Program-made: the position numbers and the translations under genes
Assembly: GCF_049852125.1 (NCBI RefSeq)
Contig: NZ_CP187532.1
Span: 372,001-436,000, forward strand
Reading direction: 5' to 3'
Source: Senimuribacter sp049852125
GTDB taxonomy: Bacteria > Bacillota > Clostridia > Peptostreptococcales > Anaerovoracaceae
DNA length: 64,000 nucleotides
Notes under the pieces: generated by a model
The model's input: only the letters and a program-made list of their open reading frames with translations
Told to the model about the DNA's origin: nothing
The model's database searches: none
Part shown: positions 27,752 to 35,565 of the stretch, piece by piece
Layout: every line of letters starts with the position of its first letter
Numbering within the stretch: the stretch's first letter is position 1

Positions 27752-28004
27752 CGATTTCAAGCATTTTTTTCATATCGGGTAAAGAACCTGAGGAACTTGA
27801 ACCATTCGTATTGCTGACCAGATTGCCCAGACCGCTATGTGCCAGGCTGTTTAATTTATCGATTGTATTGATACAGGTTCTGGCATTATCCAGAAAAGCT
27901 TCTAACTCCAACGTGCTTAAAGCGCCCGGGGAAGGGAGAGGCAGTCTGCCTCTGTGAGAAATTACTGCCAGCGCCAGGATGATGGGGATTGGGTTATTTG
28001 CCAT
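27732..28004 (-). CDS. Small unknown protein
   Basis: 90 residues, ATG 28004 with ATGGAGGTGAAAT upstream as a strong ribosome site. The first 20 residues are mildly hydrophobic (NPIPIILALAVI), the middle Leu-rich and helical, followed by a Ser-rich linker and a short C-terminal helix. No family recognised. Lies divergent to the 88-residue gene at 28091. Confidence 0.65.
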   Translation of the reverse strand: MANNPIPIILALAVISHRGRLPLPSPGALSTLELEAFLDNARTCINTIDKLNSLAHSGLGNLVSNTNGSSSSGSLPDMKKMLEIVENLPL

Positions 28005-28090
28005 ATTTCACCTCCATATTTCTATAAATACAGTATGAAATTCCTTGCGGTTTGGTGCATATACTGAATAGAGAAAAGGAGGAACTGAGT

Positions 28091-28357
28091 ATGAAATTAG
28101 ATGAAAAAACAATTATGGATTTGGCTGGACAGTTAGGGATTCAGGCTGATAAAAAGAGCGCGGCGGATACAGCCAGACGTTATGAACAGAAAAGCGACGC
28201 AGAAATTGCTGCGGAGATTCTGAAGCTGCAGGATAAATTAAAGGCGGCGAATATTCCTTACGAAAAGCAGATGGCTATGGTGCAGAGCCTGATGCCAATG
28301 ATGAGCGGTGAACAAAGAGCCCGGCTGAACAAGGTCATCGGGCTCATGAAAAAATAG
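28091..28357 (+). CDS. Small helical unknown protein
   Basis: 88 residues from ATG 28091 (AAAGGAGGAACTGAGT ribosome site; the longer frame from 28052 lacks one). Highly charged and Met-rich with predicted helices throughout (EIAAEILKLQDKLKA; QSLMPMMSGEQRARL). No family recognised; could be a small regulatory or DNA/RNA-associated protein. Confidence 0.65.
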   Translation: MKLDEKTIMDLAGQLGIQADKKSAADTARRYEQKSDAEIAAEILKLQDKLKAANIPYEKQMAMVQSLMPMMSGEQRARLNKVIGLMKK

Positions 28358-28372
28358 AGGGAAATTCCCTCT
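28356..28372. terminator. Weak hairpin between convergent genes
   Basis: AGAGGGA/TCCCTCT with an AAT loop; flanks are only mildly T-rich, so terminator activity is uncertain. Confidence 0.45.
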
Positions 28373-28388
28373 ATATAAAATTCTGGTT

Positions 28389-28844
28389 TTAAGCTGTAAC
28401 AATTTTTGCGATATCTGCCTGGGTGCAGCCGGCATCGAATGTGAAGGTAGTCGCCTTGATATTCTCCGGCTTGTGCCCGGCATCCCGGCAAACCTGACTG
28501 AACTGGTCGTAGGATTCGAAAAGTCCTGCATTGACAAGATCCTGAACAGCGTCCGTAGCGCTCCCTCCGTGAACAGTTACAGTTACAGATTTAGTAAGCG
28601 CGCCGTTTGACCAAAGGGCGTCTGTCTGGGTATCACTCTGATTGCTGTCCTTGTCCTGTTTCTGACTATCGTCAATTGCAGTGTCGTCTGTGGTAACCTC
28701 CGTGCCTGTTTCCTCTGCTAACGTATGCGGATAGTCCATGATCACGTCCATTCTCCACGCGATGAGCAAAGCGGCAATAGCCAGAATGATCAGTGCAATA
28801 AGAATATCATTTTTATCGTATAAAAAATCTTTGAGTCCTTTCAT
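28389..28844 (-). CDS. Membrane-anchored protein with a YceG/LysM-like C-terminal domain
   Basis: 151 residues: short cytoplasmic N-terminus, one membrane helix (about 14-31), an acidic Asp/Thr/Gln-rich linker (about 45-75) and a C-terminal domain (about 85-150) with VTVHGGSATDAVQDLV and DAGCTQADIAKIV. That pattern resembles the small LysM-like subdomain of MltG/YceG lytic transglycosylases, but the catalytic part is absent. Probably an extracytoplasmic cell-wall-associated protein; role unknown. Confidence 0.7.
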   Translation of the reverse strand: MKGLKDFLYDKNDILIALIILAIAALLIAWRMDVIMDYPHTLAEETGTEVTTDDTAIDDSQKQDKDSNQSDTQTDALWSNGALTKSVTVTVHGGSATDAVQDLVNAGLFESYDQFSQVCRDAGHKPENIKATTFTFDAGCTQADIAKIVTA

Positions 28845-28915
28845 GATTTTTCCCCTTTTCTGATTTTACTTGTATATATAATTTAACATACTTTCGATAA
28901 AAGGACAAATACATT

Positions 28916-28944
28916 TTGCGTTTGAGTTGGTTCTGATGTATAAT
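28916..28944 (+). promoter_or_regulatory. Probable promoter of the rluA-type gene
   Basis: TTGCGT (28916-28921), 17-base spacer, TATAAT (28939-28944); only a few bases before the start codon, so the leader is very short. Confidence 0.55.
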
Positions 28945-28951
28945 AAAGGGT

Positions 28952-29926
28952 ATGATTAATATGGAAATCGGGAAAAATGAGCAGGATCAACGACTGGACA
29001 AGTTCCTGCGGAAATATCTTGGAAACGCGCCGCTTAGCTTAATCTATAAGGCTATACGTAAAGATGTGAAGGTCAATGGAAAGCGAGCAAGGGAGGATAC
29101 TATACTTCGTCAGGGCGATATTGTAACCTTATATATGAAAGAGGAAGCTGTAGAAGCCTTTCGGAGGAAGGCGCGAATTTCTTCCGCACGCAGACAGTTT
29201 AAGGTTGCTTATGAGGATGAAAATATTATTGTGGTAGAAAAGCCTTATGGCCTTTTAACCCACGGAGATAAAACGGAGAAAAAGCACCATCTGACCAATC
29301 AGGTCATAGATTACTTAATTAAGGAGGGCGACTACAATCCGCGTTTGGAGAAGACCTTTGTTCCGGCACCTGTCAACAGGCTGGACAGGAATACGACAGG
29401 ATTGGTGCTCTTTGGTAAGAACGGAGTTTCGCTGCGGGAGTTAAATCGATGCATTCGGGAAAAGGATCGAATCCGAAAATTCTATTTGACTATCGTGGCT
29501 GGAGAAGTGCGGCGGGAGCTGCACCTGGTGGATAGAATGGTGAAAGATTGTGACAAAAACCGCATCACTGTGACGCCGCAAGGCGAGCAGGGCCGCGAGA
29601 TGGAAACCATCGCAAGGCCCGTGAAAACCCGGGACGGATACACTTTGATGGAAGTGGAGATTATTACCGGAAGAACCCACCAAATTCGGGCGCATTTGGC
29701 GAAGGCCGGCTGCCCGGTGATTGGGGATATGAAATATGGCAGGCCGGGAGTCAATCGTCGGGTACGTCAGCGGTTTGGACTGCAGGCACAGCTTCTTCAT
29801 GCTTACCGGCTTTGCTTTAGCGGCTGCGAAGGGGAGCTTTCTTATTTAAACGGCCGTGAGATCAAAGCGGCGCTGCCTGAAGACTTTGACAGAATAAAGA
29901 ATGCAATTTTTGAACATGATGAATAG
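28952..29926 (+). CDS. RluA-family pseudouridine synthase
   Basis: Converts uridine to pseudouridine in RNA, most likely 23S rRNA (RluC/RluD-like). About 324 residues: an N-terminal S4 RNA-binding domain (about 12-65) and the catalytic domain with the active-site aspartate in NRLDRNTTGL, plus GRTHQIRAHLA. Start ATG 28952, or 28961 which fits the AAAGGG site better. Ends 15 bases before the first signal peptidase gene, suggesting one operon. Confidence 0.9.
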   Translation: MINMEIGKNEQDQRLDKFLRKYLGNAPLSLIYKAIRKDVKVNGKRAREDTILRQGDIVTLYMKEEAVEAFRRKARISSARRQFKVAYEDENIIVVEKPYGLLTHGDKTEKKHHLTNQVIDYLIKEGDYNPRLEKTFVPAPVNRLDRNTTGLVLFGKNGVSLRELNRCIREKDRIRKFYLTIVAGEVRRELHLVDRMVKDCDKNRITVTPQGEQGREMETIARPVKTRDGYTLMEVEIITGRTHQIRAHLAKAGCPVIGDMKYGRPGVNRRVRQRFGLQAQLLHAYRLCFSGCEGELSYLNGREIKAALPEDFDRIKNAIFEHDE

Positions 29927-29941
29927 AGGGGAAGGAAATCG

Positions 29942-30484
29942 ATGAAGGAATGGATCAAAAGCATTGCGCTGGCGCTTGCTATCGCATTGGTGGTAATATA
30001 TTTTATTAAACCGACGCTTGTGAAACAGAGCTCGATGGAGCCGAATTTTTATGAAAATGATTATCTGTTTGTGAGCAAACAGTCCTATAAGCTTTTTGGA
30101 TCGCCAGAGAGAGGGGACGTGATAGTGGTTCATTCGGATTTGGTGCAGGAAAACGGTGATGAGAAGATGCTGATCAAGAGAATTATCGGGTTGCCTGGCG
30201 ATTCAATTACCATTACAGATGATAAAGTTTACATAAATGGAGAAGCTATAGAAGAACCCTATATCAAAGAACAGGGCGTTAACGGGGCGATCGGAAAAAA
30301 GATTAAGGATCTGGTAGTGCCTGAGAACAGCTATTTCTGTATGGGTGATAACCGGCGCGTCAGCATTGACAGCAGAGACCCGGATGTGGGCTGTGTCGGC
30401 AAGGATCAGATTGTAGGCAAGGTTGTACTGCGATTATATCCGTTTAACAAAATCGGATTCATAAAAAATCCGTTGAAAGAATAG
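29942..30484 (+). CDS. lepB: Type I signal peptidase (first of three)
   Basis: Membrane serine protease removing signal peptides from secreted proteins. 180 residues: one N-terminal membrane helix (about 8-24), catalytic serine S31 in SSMEP, catalytic lysine K79 in LIKRIIGLPGD, and the box GDNRRVSIDSRD. Gram-positive SipS-like length. GAGGGGAAGGAAATCG ribosome region. First of three tandem copies. Confidence 0.95.
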   Translation: MKEWIKSIALALAIALVVIYFIKPTLVKQSSMEPNFYENDYLFVSKQSYKLFGSPERGDVIVVHSDLVQENGDEKMLIKRIIGLPGDSITITDDKVYINGEAIEEPYIKEQGVNGAIGKKIKDLVVPENSYFCMGDNRRVSIDSRDPDVGCVGKDQIVGKVVLRLYPFNKIGFIKNPLKE

Positions 30485-30502
30485 GAGAAAGGGGAAAAGG
30501 AT

Positions 30503-31036
30503 ATGGGAGAATCGGTGAAAGAATGGGTGAAGGCTGTAGCTTCAGCCGGAATGATTGCATTGATAGCCATACAGTTTGTGGCGCCTACGTCAGTATACGG
30601 CAATTCTATGTTGCCGTCTTTTTCTAACGGAGACTATTTGCTGATCAGTAAACAGGCGTATTCTTTTGATAAAGAACCACAGCGGGGAGACGTGGTGGTT
30701 TTTCAATCGCATTTGAAGGATGAGAAGGGGCAAGAAAAGAAGCTGATCAAACGGGTGATCGCTCTGCCGGGTGAAACGGTGTCTGTAGAAGATGGGAAGG
30801 TTTACATAAATGGAAAAGAACTGGAAGAAGATTATATAACCGATGGGATTACAGACGGCGTGACGTATCCGGTAGAAGTTCCTGAGGGATGCTACTTCTG
30901 TATGGGTGATAATCGGCTTCACAGCAAAGATAGCAGAAGTCTGCCGGTAGGTTTTGTAGATAAGGAGCAGATTGTGGGGAAGGTGATCTTCCGGCTCTAT
31001 CCATTTGATAAAATTGGACGGATCGGGAGAGATTGA
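30503..31036 (+). CDS. lepB: Type I signal peptidase (second of three)
   Basis: 177 residues with the same layout as its upstream neighbour: membrane helix (about 11-28), S35 in NSMLPSF, K83 in LIKRVIALPG and GDNRLHSKDSR. AGGAGAAAGGGGAAAAGG ribosome region. Arose by tandem duplication; sequence similarity to the first copy is plain by eye over the entire length. Confidence 0.95.
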   Translation: MGESVKEWVKAVASAGMIALIAIQFVAPTSVYGNSMLPSFSNGDYLLISKQAYSFDKEPQRGDVVVFQSHLKDEKGQEKKLIKRVIALPGETVSVEDGKVYINGKELEEDYITDGITDGVTYPVEVPEGCYFCMGDNRLHSKDSRSLPVGFVDKEQIVGKVIFRLYPFDKIGRIGRD

Positions 31037-31038
31037 AT

Positions 31039-31530
31039 ATGAAACGATGCATCGCTTTTTTTCTGGCAGCAGCTTTGGGCATAACCGGCGGCATTTTGCT
31101 TGCAGTATTTTTTCAGATCACTTCGGTGACGGACAGCAGTATGATGCCAGGCTATGAGCAAGGGGAGCATGTATTGGTGCGCTGCGGCGAAGTGGGAAGC
31201 TTTGGTGTGGAAAGAGGAGATGTAGTTCTTTTTGACAATATGATTTACGCGCCTACGGGTGAAGGAAAGCGCATGATGAAGCGTGTTATCGGTGTGGAGG
31301 GAGACCGGGTAATGATTACGGCGGGCAAAGTCTATGTCAATAATACGCTTTTAGAGGAGACATACGTTTTCAGTCAGGACGTTAGCGGGGAGATGGAAGA
31401 AATCAACGTACCTGAGGGATGGATCTTTGTGCTGGGCGATAACCGCGCGGCGAGCACAGACAGCCGTGATGAGACGGTAGGCTTGATCAAAGAGACAGAT
31501 CTGAAGGGAAAGGTCTTATATAAATGGTGA
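31039..31530 (+). CDS. lepB: Type I signal peptidase (third of three, divergent)
   Basis: 163 residues from ATG 31039 (GGGAGAG upstream; a TTG at 31033 overlaps the preceding stop). Membrane helix (about 5-25), S34 in SSMMPGY, K81 in MMKRVIGVEGD and GDNRAASTDSRD, so the Ser-Lys dyad is intact. Shorter and less similar than the other two, so probably an older duplicate with different substrates. Four bases before smpB. Confidence 0.92.
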   Translation: MKRCIAFFLAAALGITGGILLAVFFQITSVTDSSMMPGYEQGEHVLVRCGEVGSFGVERGDVVLFDNMIYAPTGEGKRMMKRVIGVEGDRVMITAGKVYVNNTLLEETYVFSQDVSGEMEEINVPEGWIFVLGDNRAASTDSRDETVGLIKETDLKGKVLYKW

Positions 31531-31534
31531 GGAA

Positions 31535-31999
31535 ATGGCAAAGAGAGAAAAGAGGATGGTGGCCAATAATAAGAAGGCGCGCCATGATTACTTTATAGAA
31601 GAAGTTTATGAGGCGGGTATTGTGCTTACAGGTACAGAGATAAAATCGGTTCGAGCCGGTAAGGTAAGCATCAAAGAAAGCTATGCCAAGATTGAGAAGG
31701 GTGAAATGTGGATTTACGGTATGAATATCAGTCCTTATGAGCAGGGCAACCGGTTTAATGTAGATCCGCTGCGGGCAAGAAAGCTGCTGTTACATAAACA
31801 GGAGATTCGCAAATTGATTGGATATACAACGATGAAGGGAATGACGTTAGTTCCTCTGAATATGTATATTAATGAAGACGGCCGCGCTAAGATGGAGGTT
31901 GCCGTAGCTCGTGGTAAAAAAAATTACGATAAACGGGACGATATGGCAAAGAAGGATGCCGCCAGAAAAATCGATCAGGCGATGAAACAGAGATGGTAG
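31535..31999 (+). CDS. smpB: SsrA-binding protein SmpB
   Basis: 154 residues. Binds tmRNA and brings it to stalled ribosomes for trans-translation. Typical features: NKKARHDYFIEE near the N-terminus, GTEIKSVRAGK, and the basic C-terminal tail (YDKRDDMAKKDAARK). Start ATG 31535 after GAGGAA. Lies directly upstream of ssrA, its functional partner. Confidence 0.97.
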   Translation: MAKREKRMVANNKKARHDYFIEEVYEAGIVLTGTEIKSVRAGKVSIKESYAKIEKGEMWIYGMNISPYEQGNRFNVDPLRARKLLLHKQEIRKLIGYTTMKGMTLVPLNMYINEDGRAKMEVAVARGKKNYDKRDDMAKKDAARKIDQAMKQRW

Positions 32000-32046
32000 A
32001 TGACGGTAGCTTGATGTTTTTGTCAGGAATTTTCGGTATTTGCCAG

Positions 32047-32075
32047 TTGCAAACGTCACGTCAATGCTGTAAAAT
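32047..32075 (+). promoter_or_regulatory. ssrA promoter
   Basis: TTGCAA (32047-32052), 17-base spacer, TAAAAT (32070-32075); transcript start about 10-15 bases on, at or just before the mature 5' end. Confidence 0.7.
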
Positions 32076-32089
32076 GAATATATAAATTT

Positions 32090-32449
32090 GGGGGTGTAAA
32101 GGTTTCGACGGGGGTGTAGAAGCCGGATAAGCGAGCCGTAGTCGCCAAGTCTACGTTAAAAGTGGCCGTTTAAATATAAACGCTAAAAAGAATAACAATT
32201 TCGCATTAGCTGCTTAATTAACGCAGCGCGCGTGTCAGCTCCGGTTTACCTGTAGGCTGGAAATCTGGCATCGACTATACAGGAAAACCTTGCGAGAGCT
32301 TCCGGTATCGTAAGGGACTTACGGAATAGCGCTTCTGTCAGCTTGCTGATGGGCGGTCAGAAGGGCGAAATCTAAATCATCAGCTGCGCTCGGAGAAAAT
32401 CCTGTGGAAATGCTTTCGGACAGGAGTTCGATTCTCCTCATCTCCACCA
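32090..32449 (+). ncRNA. ssrA: Transfer-messenger RNA
   Basis: One-piece tmRNA, 360 bases. The 5' end GGGGGTG pairs with the 3' CATCTCC to form the acceptor stem, with encoded CCA at 32447-32449 and the T-arm GTTCGATTC. The tag reading frame runs from GCT 32182 to TAA 32215-32217 and encodes AKKNNNFALAA, ending in the LAA degradation signal. smpB lies immediately upstream. The 3' end serves as the prophage attachment site and is intact. Confidence 0.97.
32418..32449 (+). other. attL, prophage left attachment site (approximate)
   Basis: The prophage integrase gene ends 26 bases after the CCA of tmRNA, the common arrangement for tyrosine recombinases that use the T-arm/acceptor end of ssrA. 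The core must lie within the 3' end of ssrA; its exact limits need attR, which is right of the window. Confidence 0.6.
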
Positions 32450-32460
32450 GAAAAATATTG

Positions 32461-32492
32461 AAAATCCAACGTCTCTAGGCGTTGGATTTTTC
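32461..32492. terminator. Terminator between ssrA and integrase
   Basis: AAAATCCAACG pairs with CGTTGGATTTT around TCTCTAGG, A-run left and T-run right. It lies on the phage side of the junction; its right arm contains the last codons of the integrase. It can end both tmRNA and integrase transcripts. Confidence 0.88.
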
Positions 32493-33704
32493 TTTGACTA
32501 CATTTTGACTACAATTTGTGATATCTTCATAAAATTGCTCTAATTTATCTGACACACCTTTATCAGAACTTCTGAAATAATATTCATAGATTTCTTGTGT
32601 GATTCTTGTATTGGTATGCCCTAATCTTTTGGATACGTCTACGATCTGCACGCCGATAGAAGATAATATAGCTGCATGAGTGTGTCTTAAGTCATGAAGA
32701 GTGGTATCTCTTAAGTCATACTTATTTAAAAAGCGTTTAAACCAGCCATAAGTGTTCCTAGGATATTGTGGAGAACCTTCAGCAGTTGTAAATACATAGC
32801 CGCTATCTTTATAATCTTCCTGCATGATACGCATATTTCTTTTTTGTAGTTCTTGCAGTTCTGCAAGCATGTCCATAACAAAAGATGGTGCTGTTATGAT
32901 TCTTGTAGAGCCTTCCGTTTTTGGTGTGTCCTCGACTACTCCGATGGCGGGGACAAGGGTTCGGATCCTGTTAATGCTGATAGTGTTGTCTTTTAAATCG
33001 ATATCTTTCCACATAAGACCCATGACTTCTCCAATGCGAAGACCTGTAAAGAGAATAAGAAGCACAGCAGTTGCATGGCATTTGCTTGCCTCAATACTTT
33101 TTTCTTTTAAAAGCAGTGATATCATGTCGGCTATTTCATGATCTTTGTAGAAGTCCTTTTGAATTCTGTACTTCTTCGTTGCCTTTGGAACTTTTACATG
33201 GTCGCAAGGATTCTTTTCTAATAGATCTAAATCCTCAATAGCATACTTGTATAGAGTGCTTAATAAAGATAAAGCACTTTTAATGGTCTTTGGAGCCAAT
33301 GGGTTTCCATTTTGTAAATTCTTTCCGTTCTCTGATAAGTCTTTAACCCAATTTCTGACCTGCAATTTTGTGATTTTTCCAATCTGTTTATTACCGAAAG
33401 CAGATTGGATTTGATTCTTGTACAAAGTTTCATATCTTCTTACAGTTGATATCTTTAATTCTGTATTGATACCACCGTTATTTCTCATAAAGTCTTTAAA
33501 TAGAGCATCTAGCGTTGTGGAGTCGCTGTTTGCCACCTTGCCGCTAATGATATCGGCTAAAAACAAAGCTGCGTCTTCTTTTAGTTTCTTTTCCGACACA
33601 TAATCCACTTCCCTGTAGTAGCGACAAGGGGAACCGTCAAACTTTGTGCCTCTTGTAATGCAGATCTGCACTTTCCCATTTTTTCTGTGTTTAAAACTTG
33701 CCAT
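32475..33704 (-). CDS. int: Phage tyrosine recombinase (integrase)
   Basis: 409 residues. N-terminal AP2-like arm-binding domain (about 1-60), SAM-like core-binding domain (about 62-165), catalytic domain with R223 (GLRIGE), H337-x-x-R340 (HDLRH), H363 (LGHTN) and nucleophile Y373. All catalytic residues present. ATG 33704 follows GAAAGGAATG. Transcribed toward ssrA, the integration target. A repeat of the motif overlapping its start codon occurs twice more upstream (33773, 33801), possibly arm-type or operator sites. Confidence 0.96.
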   Translation of the reverse strand: MASFKHRKNGKVQICITRGTKFDGSPCRYYREVDYVSEKKLKEDAALFLADIISGKVANSDSTTLDALFKDFMRNNGGINTELKISTVRRYETLYKNQIQSAFGNKQIGKITKLQVRNWVKDLSENGKNLQNGNPLAPKTIKSALSLLSTLYKYAIEDLDLLEKNPCDHVKVPKATKKYRIQKDFYKDHEIADMISLLLKEKSIEASKCHATAVLLILFTGLRIGEVMGLMWKDIDLKDNTISINRIRTLVPAIGVVEDTPKTEGSTRIITAPSFVMDMLAELQELQKRNMRIMQEDYKDSGYVFTTAEGSPQYPRNTYGWFKRFLNKYDLRDTTLHDLRHTHAAILSSIGVQIVDVSKRLGHTNTRITQEIYEYYFRSSDKGVSDKLEQFYEDITNCSQNVVKEKSNA

Positions 33705-33809
33705 TGTATCATTCCTTTCTTATTTTTGGGTACAAAAAATAGCCCTAACTATATTGATTTTTAAGGGCTGCAATGATACAATGTGATTGTAGTTTTTTGG
33801 TTGTATCAT
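33704..33809. repeat. Three copies of ATGATACAA around the int start
   Basis: TTGTATCAT at 33704-33712, ATGATACAA at 33773-33781 and TTGTATCAT at 33801-33809. The last two form an inverted repeat extended to CTGCA(A)TGATACAA / TTGTATCATGCAG. The hairpin AGCCCT/AGGGCT (33742-33769) lies between. Could be integrase arm sites, an excisionase site or an operator. Confidence 0.6.
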
Positions 33810-33893
33810 GCAGCCTAATTAGCGAATGACTGCTGAGCGGTCATCAATGCCCTAGCTCCAACTGGGGCATTTTTATTTGTTTAGTTAAGTGGA

Positions 33894-34268
33894 TTACAGG
33901 ACTCTTTCTGAGATCAGTTTGCCTATTTCTACGATATCATTTGCACCAGAGAATTCAAGTTTGACCTTTCCGAGTCCAGAGAAATACATCTCAAGTTCAC
34001 TATCCATATCAAGGACACCTGCAGTTTCAACTGAAAATGCTTGTATTTTGCTGTAAGGAAGTGATGTAAAATCTTTTTTCTTGCCCGTCATACCCTGAAC
34101 ATTCACCGCAATCATTCTTTTGGTTGTGAAGATTACGTAGTCACGAATACCCGTGTATTCTGAAATAAACTCTTCACCAGCGATAAATAACGGTCGAATG
34201 TCTTTTTCGTGATCGAATCCTTTTGCTTTCTTCAGTTTGAAAACGGTTCCATTCTTAAAATCAATCAT
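33894..34268 (-). CDS. Bacterial PH-domain protein
   Basis: 124 residues forming a single pleckstrin-homology-like (bPH) domain: seven beta-strand-like stretches (EEFISEYTGIRDYVIFTTKR, MIAVNVQG, LPYSKIQAFSVET, MEMYF-like) and a C-terminal helix. Such proteins are soluble and of unknown function. In this place, between integrase and repressor, genes are usually expressed in the lysogen and often modify host properties; that role is inference. Confidence 0.82.
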   Translation of the reverse strand: MIDFKNGTVFKLKKAKGFDHEKDIRPLFIAGEEFISEYTGIRDYVIFTTKRMIAVNVQGMTGKKKDFTSLPYSKIQAFSVETAGVLDMDSELEMYFSGLGKVKLEFSGANDIVEIGKLISERVL

Positions 34269-34360
34269 TTCTTTTTTCCTTTCTGTGAAAATTGCAGTAA
34301 TTTATTCGACAAATCTTGCCATAAAACGCTCAGAAAGCGTTTTTTTTCAGCAGCTAATAA

Positions 34361-34561
34361 TCATTTAAGTATATCCTTAACACCAACTGTGGTTTTATGG
34401 TAAACACTGTTTTTTACTGACTTGACAGGATCTTTTACAAATCCTACGCCTTTCTTGCCGTATAGTGGATTGATGGCACTCTTTACAGCACGTTTGGCTT
34501 TTCCTGTTGTACGTGCTTTGAGTGACTTCTTTATGCTAGGCTTTCTTATTCCGATTTTCAT
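34361..34561 (-). CDS. Small basic phage protein
   Basis: 66 residues, strongly basic (Lys/Arg every few residues) with repeated KGVGFVKDPVKSVKNSVY-type segments. Similar short proteins starting MKIGIRKPSIKKS occur in Firmicutes prophages near lysogeny genes. GAAAGGATTG before ATG 34561. Function unknown. Confidence 0.75.
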   Translation of the reverse strand: MKIGIRKPSIKKSLKARTTGKAKRAVKSAINPLYGKKGVGFVKDPVKSVKNSVYHKTTVGVKDILK

Positions 34562-34581
34562 ATGGCAATCCTTTCATTAAG

Positions 34582-35106
34582 TCATTTTATATTATTTTCA
34601 AAAATAGAATCTAGGTATGTCTGATTTTCACTACTAAGAAGTTCTCGGTAAGGTTCAAGGTTTTCCTTCAATTTTATGTATTGATTCATTTTGCCTTTAT
34701 CTGTTTTCATGGTAGCTGATTTTTGTTCAGTTTTTTCAACACTTCTTCGGAGAAAAGATGCAATATACTGTTGCTTATTCCTGAAGAACTCATTTGATAA
34801 TTCTCCAATTGGAGTCGACAATGTTATAGCCTTAATTTTTTCCATAAATGGTTCAACTCTTGTAAGTAGAACCATTTTGTCTTGAGCAAGATTTAGCCTT
34901 GAAAAGAATGTGTCAGGATCCACGGTGGAATTGATGATGTTTGCAGAATCATCAAAAATTCGCATACTGTCTTGAACTAACTGAATTGTTGCAGTCTCCA
35001 ACTGTGATCTACTGAATTTCAATTTATCATAGTTTACATTCATGACAAGGTTTTGCCATTCAATCATTTCAGAATTACTATCAAATAGTTTGCTAAAAAA
35101 TCCCAT
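34582..35106 (-). CDS. Unknown helical lysogeny-region protein
   Basis: 174 residues, almost entirely alpha-helical and charged, without membrane segment or recognised motif. Sits between the ImmA-like gene and the small basic protein on the lysogeny strand, so probably expressed from the repressor promoter. No function assigned; the position makes it a candidate superinfection-exclusion or defence gene. Confidence 0.65.
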   Translation of the reverse strand: MGFFSKLFDSNSEMIEWQNLVMNVNYDKLKFSRSQLETATIQLVQDSMRIFDDSANIINSTVDPDTFFSRLNLAQDKMVLLTRVEPFMEKIKAITLSTPIGELSNEFFRNKQQYIASFLRRSVEKTEQKSATMKTDKGKMNQYIKLKENLEPYRELLSSENQTYLDSIFENNIK

Positions 35107-35120
35107 TGCAATTTACCCCT

Positions 35121-35546
35121 CTACTTCATTTTTAGTGCTAATAAACTTTCGTGATAACCATAAATTCTTGAAATCTGTTCCATCGTAAAGTCTTTTGCAT
35201 ATTCTTGAAATTCCACATCAGGAATTAGAAGTTCAATCGCAAATTTGTTTGCTTCATTTTCTAATTTATCAATTGAAAAGTAAGTGTAACTCCGAAGGAA
35301 CGGTGTATTTGTATCAGGGTGCAATATAGCATGTCCTAATTCATGTGCAGCAGTAAATAATCTTTCGTTGTCTTCGAGGTTGTGGTTGATGTGTATTTGC
35401 TTCATGCGCAGCTGCTTATTGTAATATCCGTTAATGCTTCCCAATTCCTCAAAGATAACGATGATATTTAGTGCATCAGCAATCTCAAATGGATTACGTG
35501 ATCCTACTTTCTTTATGTAATAATCTACGCTTTTCTTAATATCCAA
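35121..35546 (-). CDS. ImmA/IrrE-family metallopeptidase
   Basis: 141 residues. Zinc protease motif HELGHAILH (H68, E69, H72). In ICEBs1 and related phages ImmA cleaves the ImmR/CI-type repressor to start induction; here the gene follows directly (about 20 bases) the CI-like repressor gene, which supports the same job. Cytoplasmic. Confidence 0.9.
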   Translation of the reverse strand: MDIKKSVDYYIKKVGSRNPFEIADALNIIVIFEELGSINGYYNKQLRMKQIHINHNLEDNERLFTAAHELGHAILHPDTNTPFLRSYTYFSIDKLENEANKFAIELLIPDVEFQEYAKDFTMEQISRIYGYHESLLALKMK

Positions 35547-35565
35547 AGTCCCACGTCCTTTATGC

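Noticed and set aside
29942..31530. Signal peptidase cluster as part of a pilus locus
   Set aside because: No sortase, LPXTG or pilin gene in the neighbourhood.
33825..33880. Hairpin TGCCC..GGGGCA followed by T-run as a plus-strand terminator
   Set aside because: No plus-strand gene precedes it, and the stem is short and imperfect; not listed as a terminator feature.
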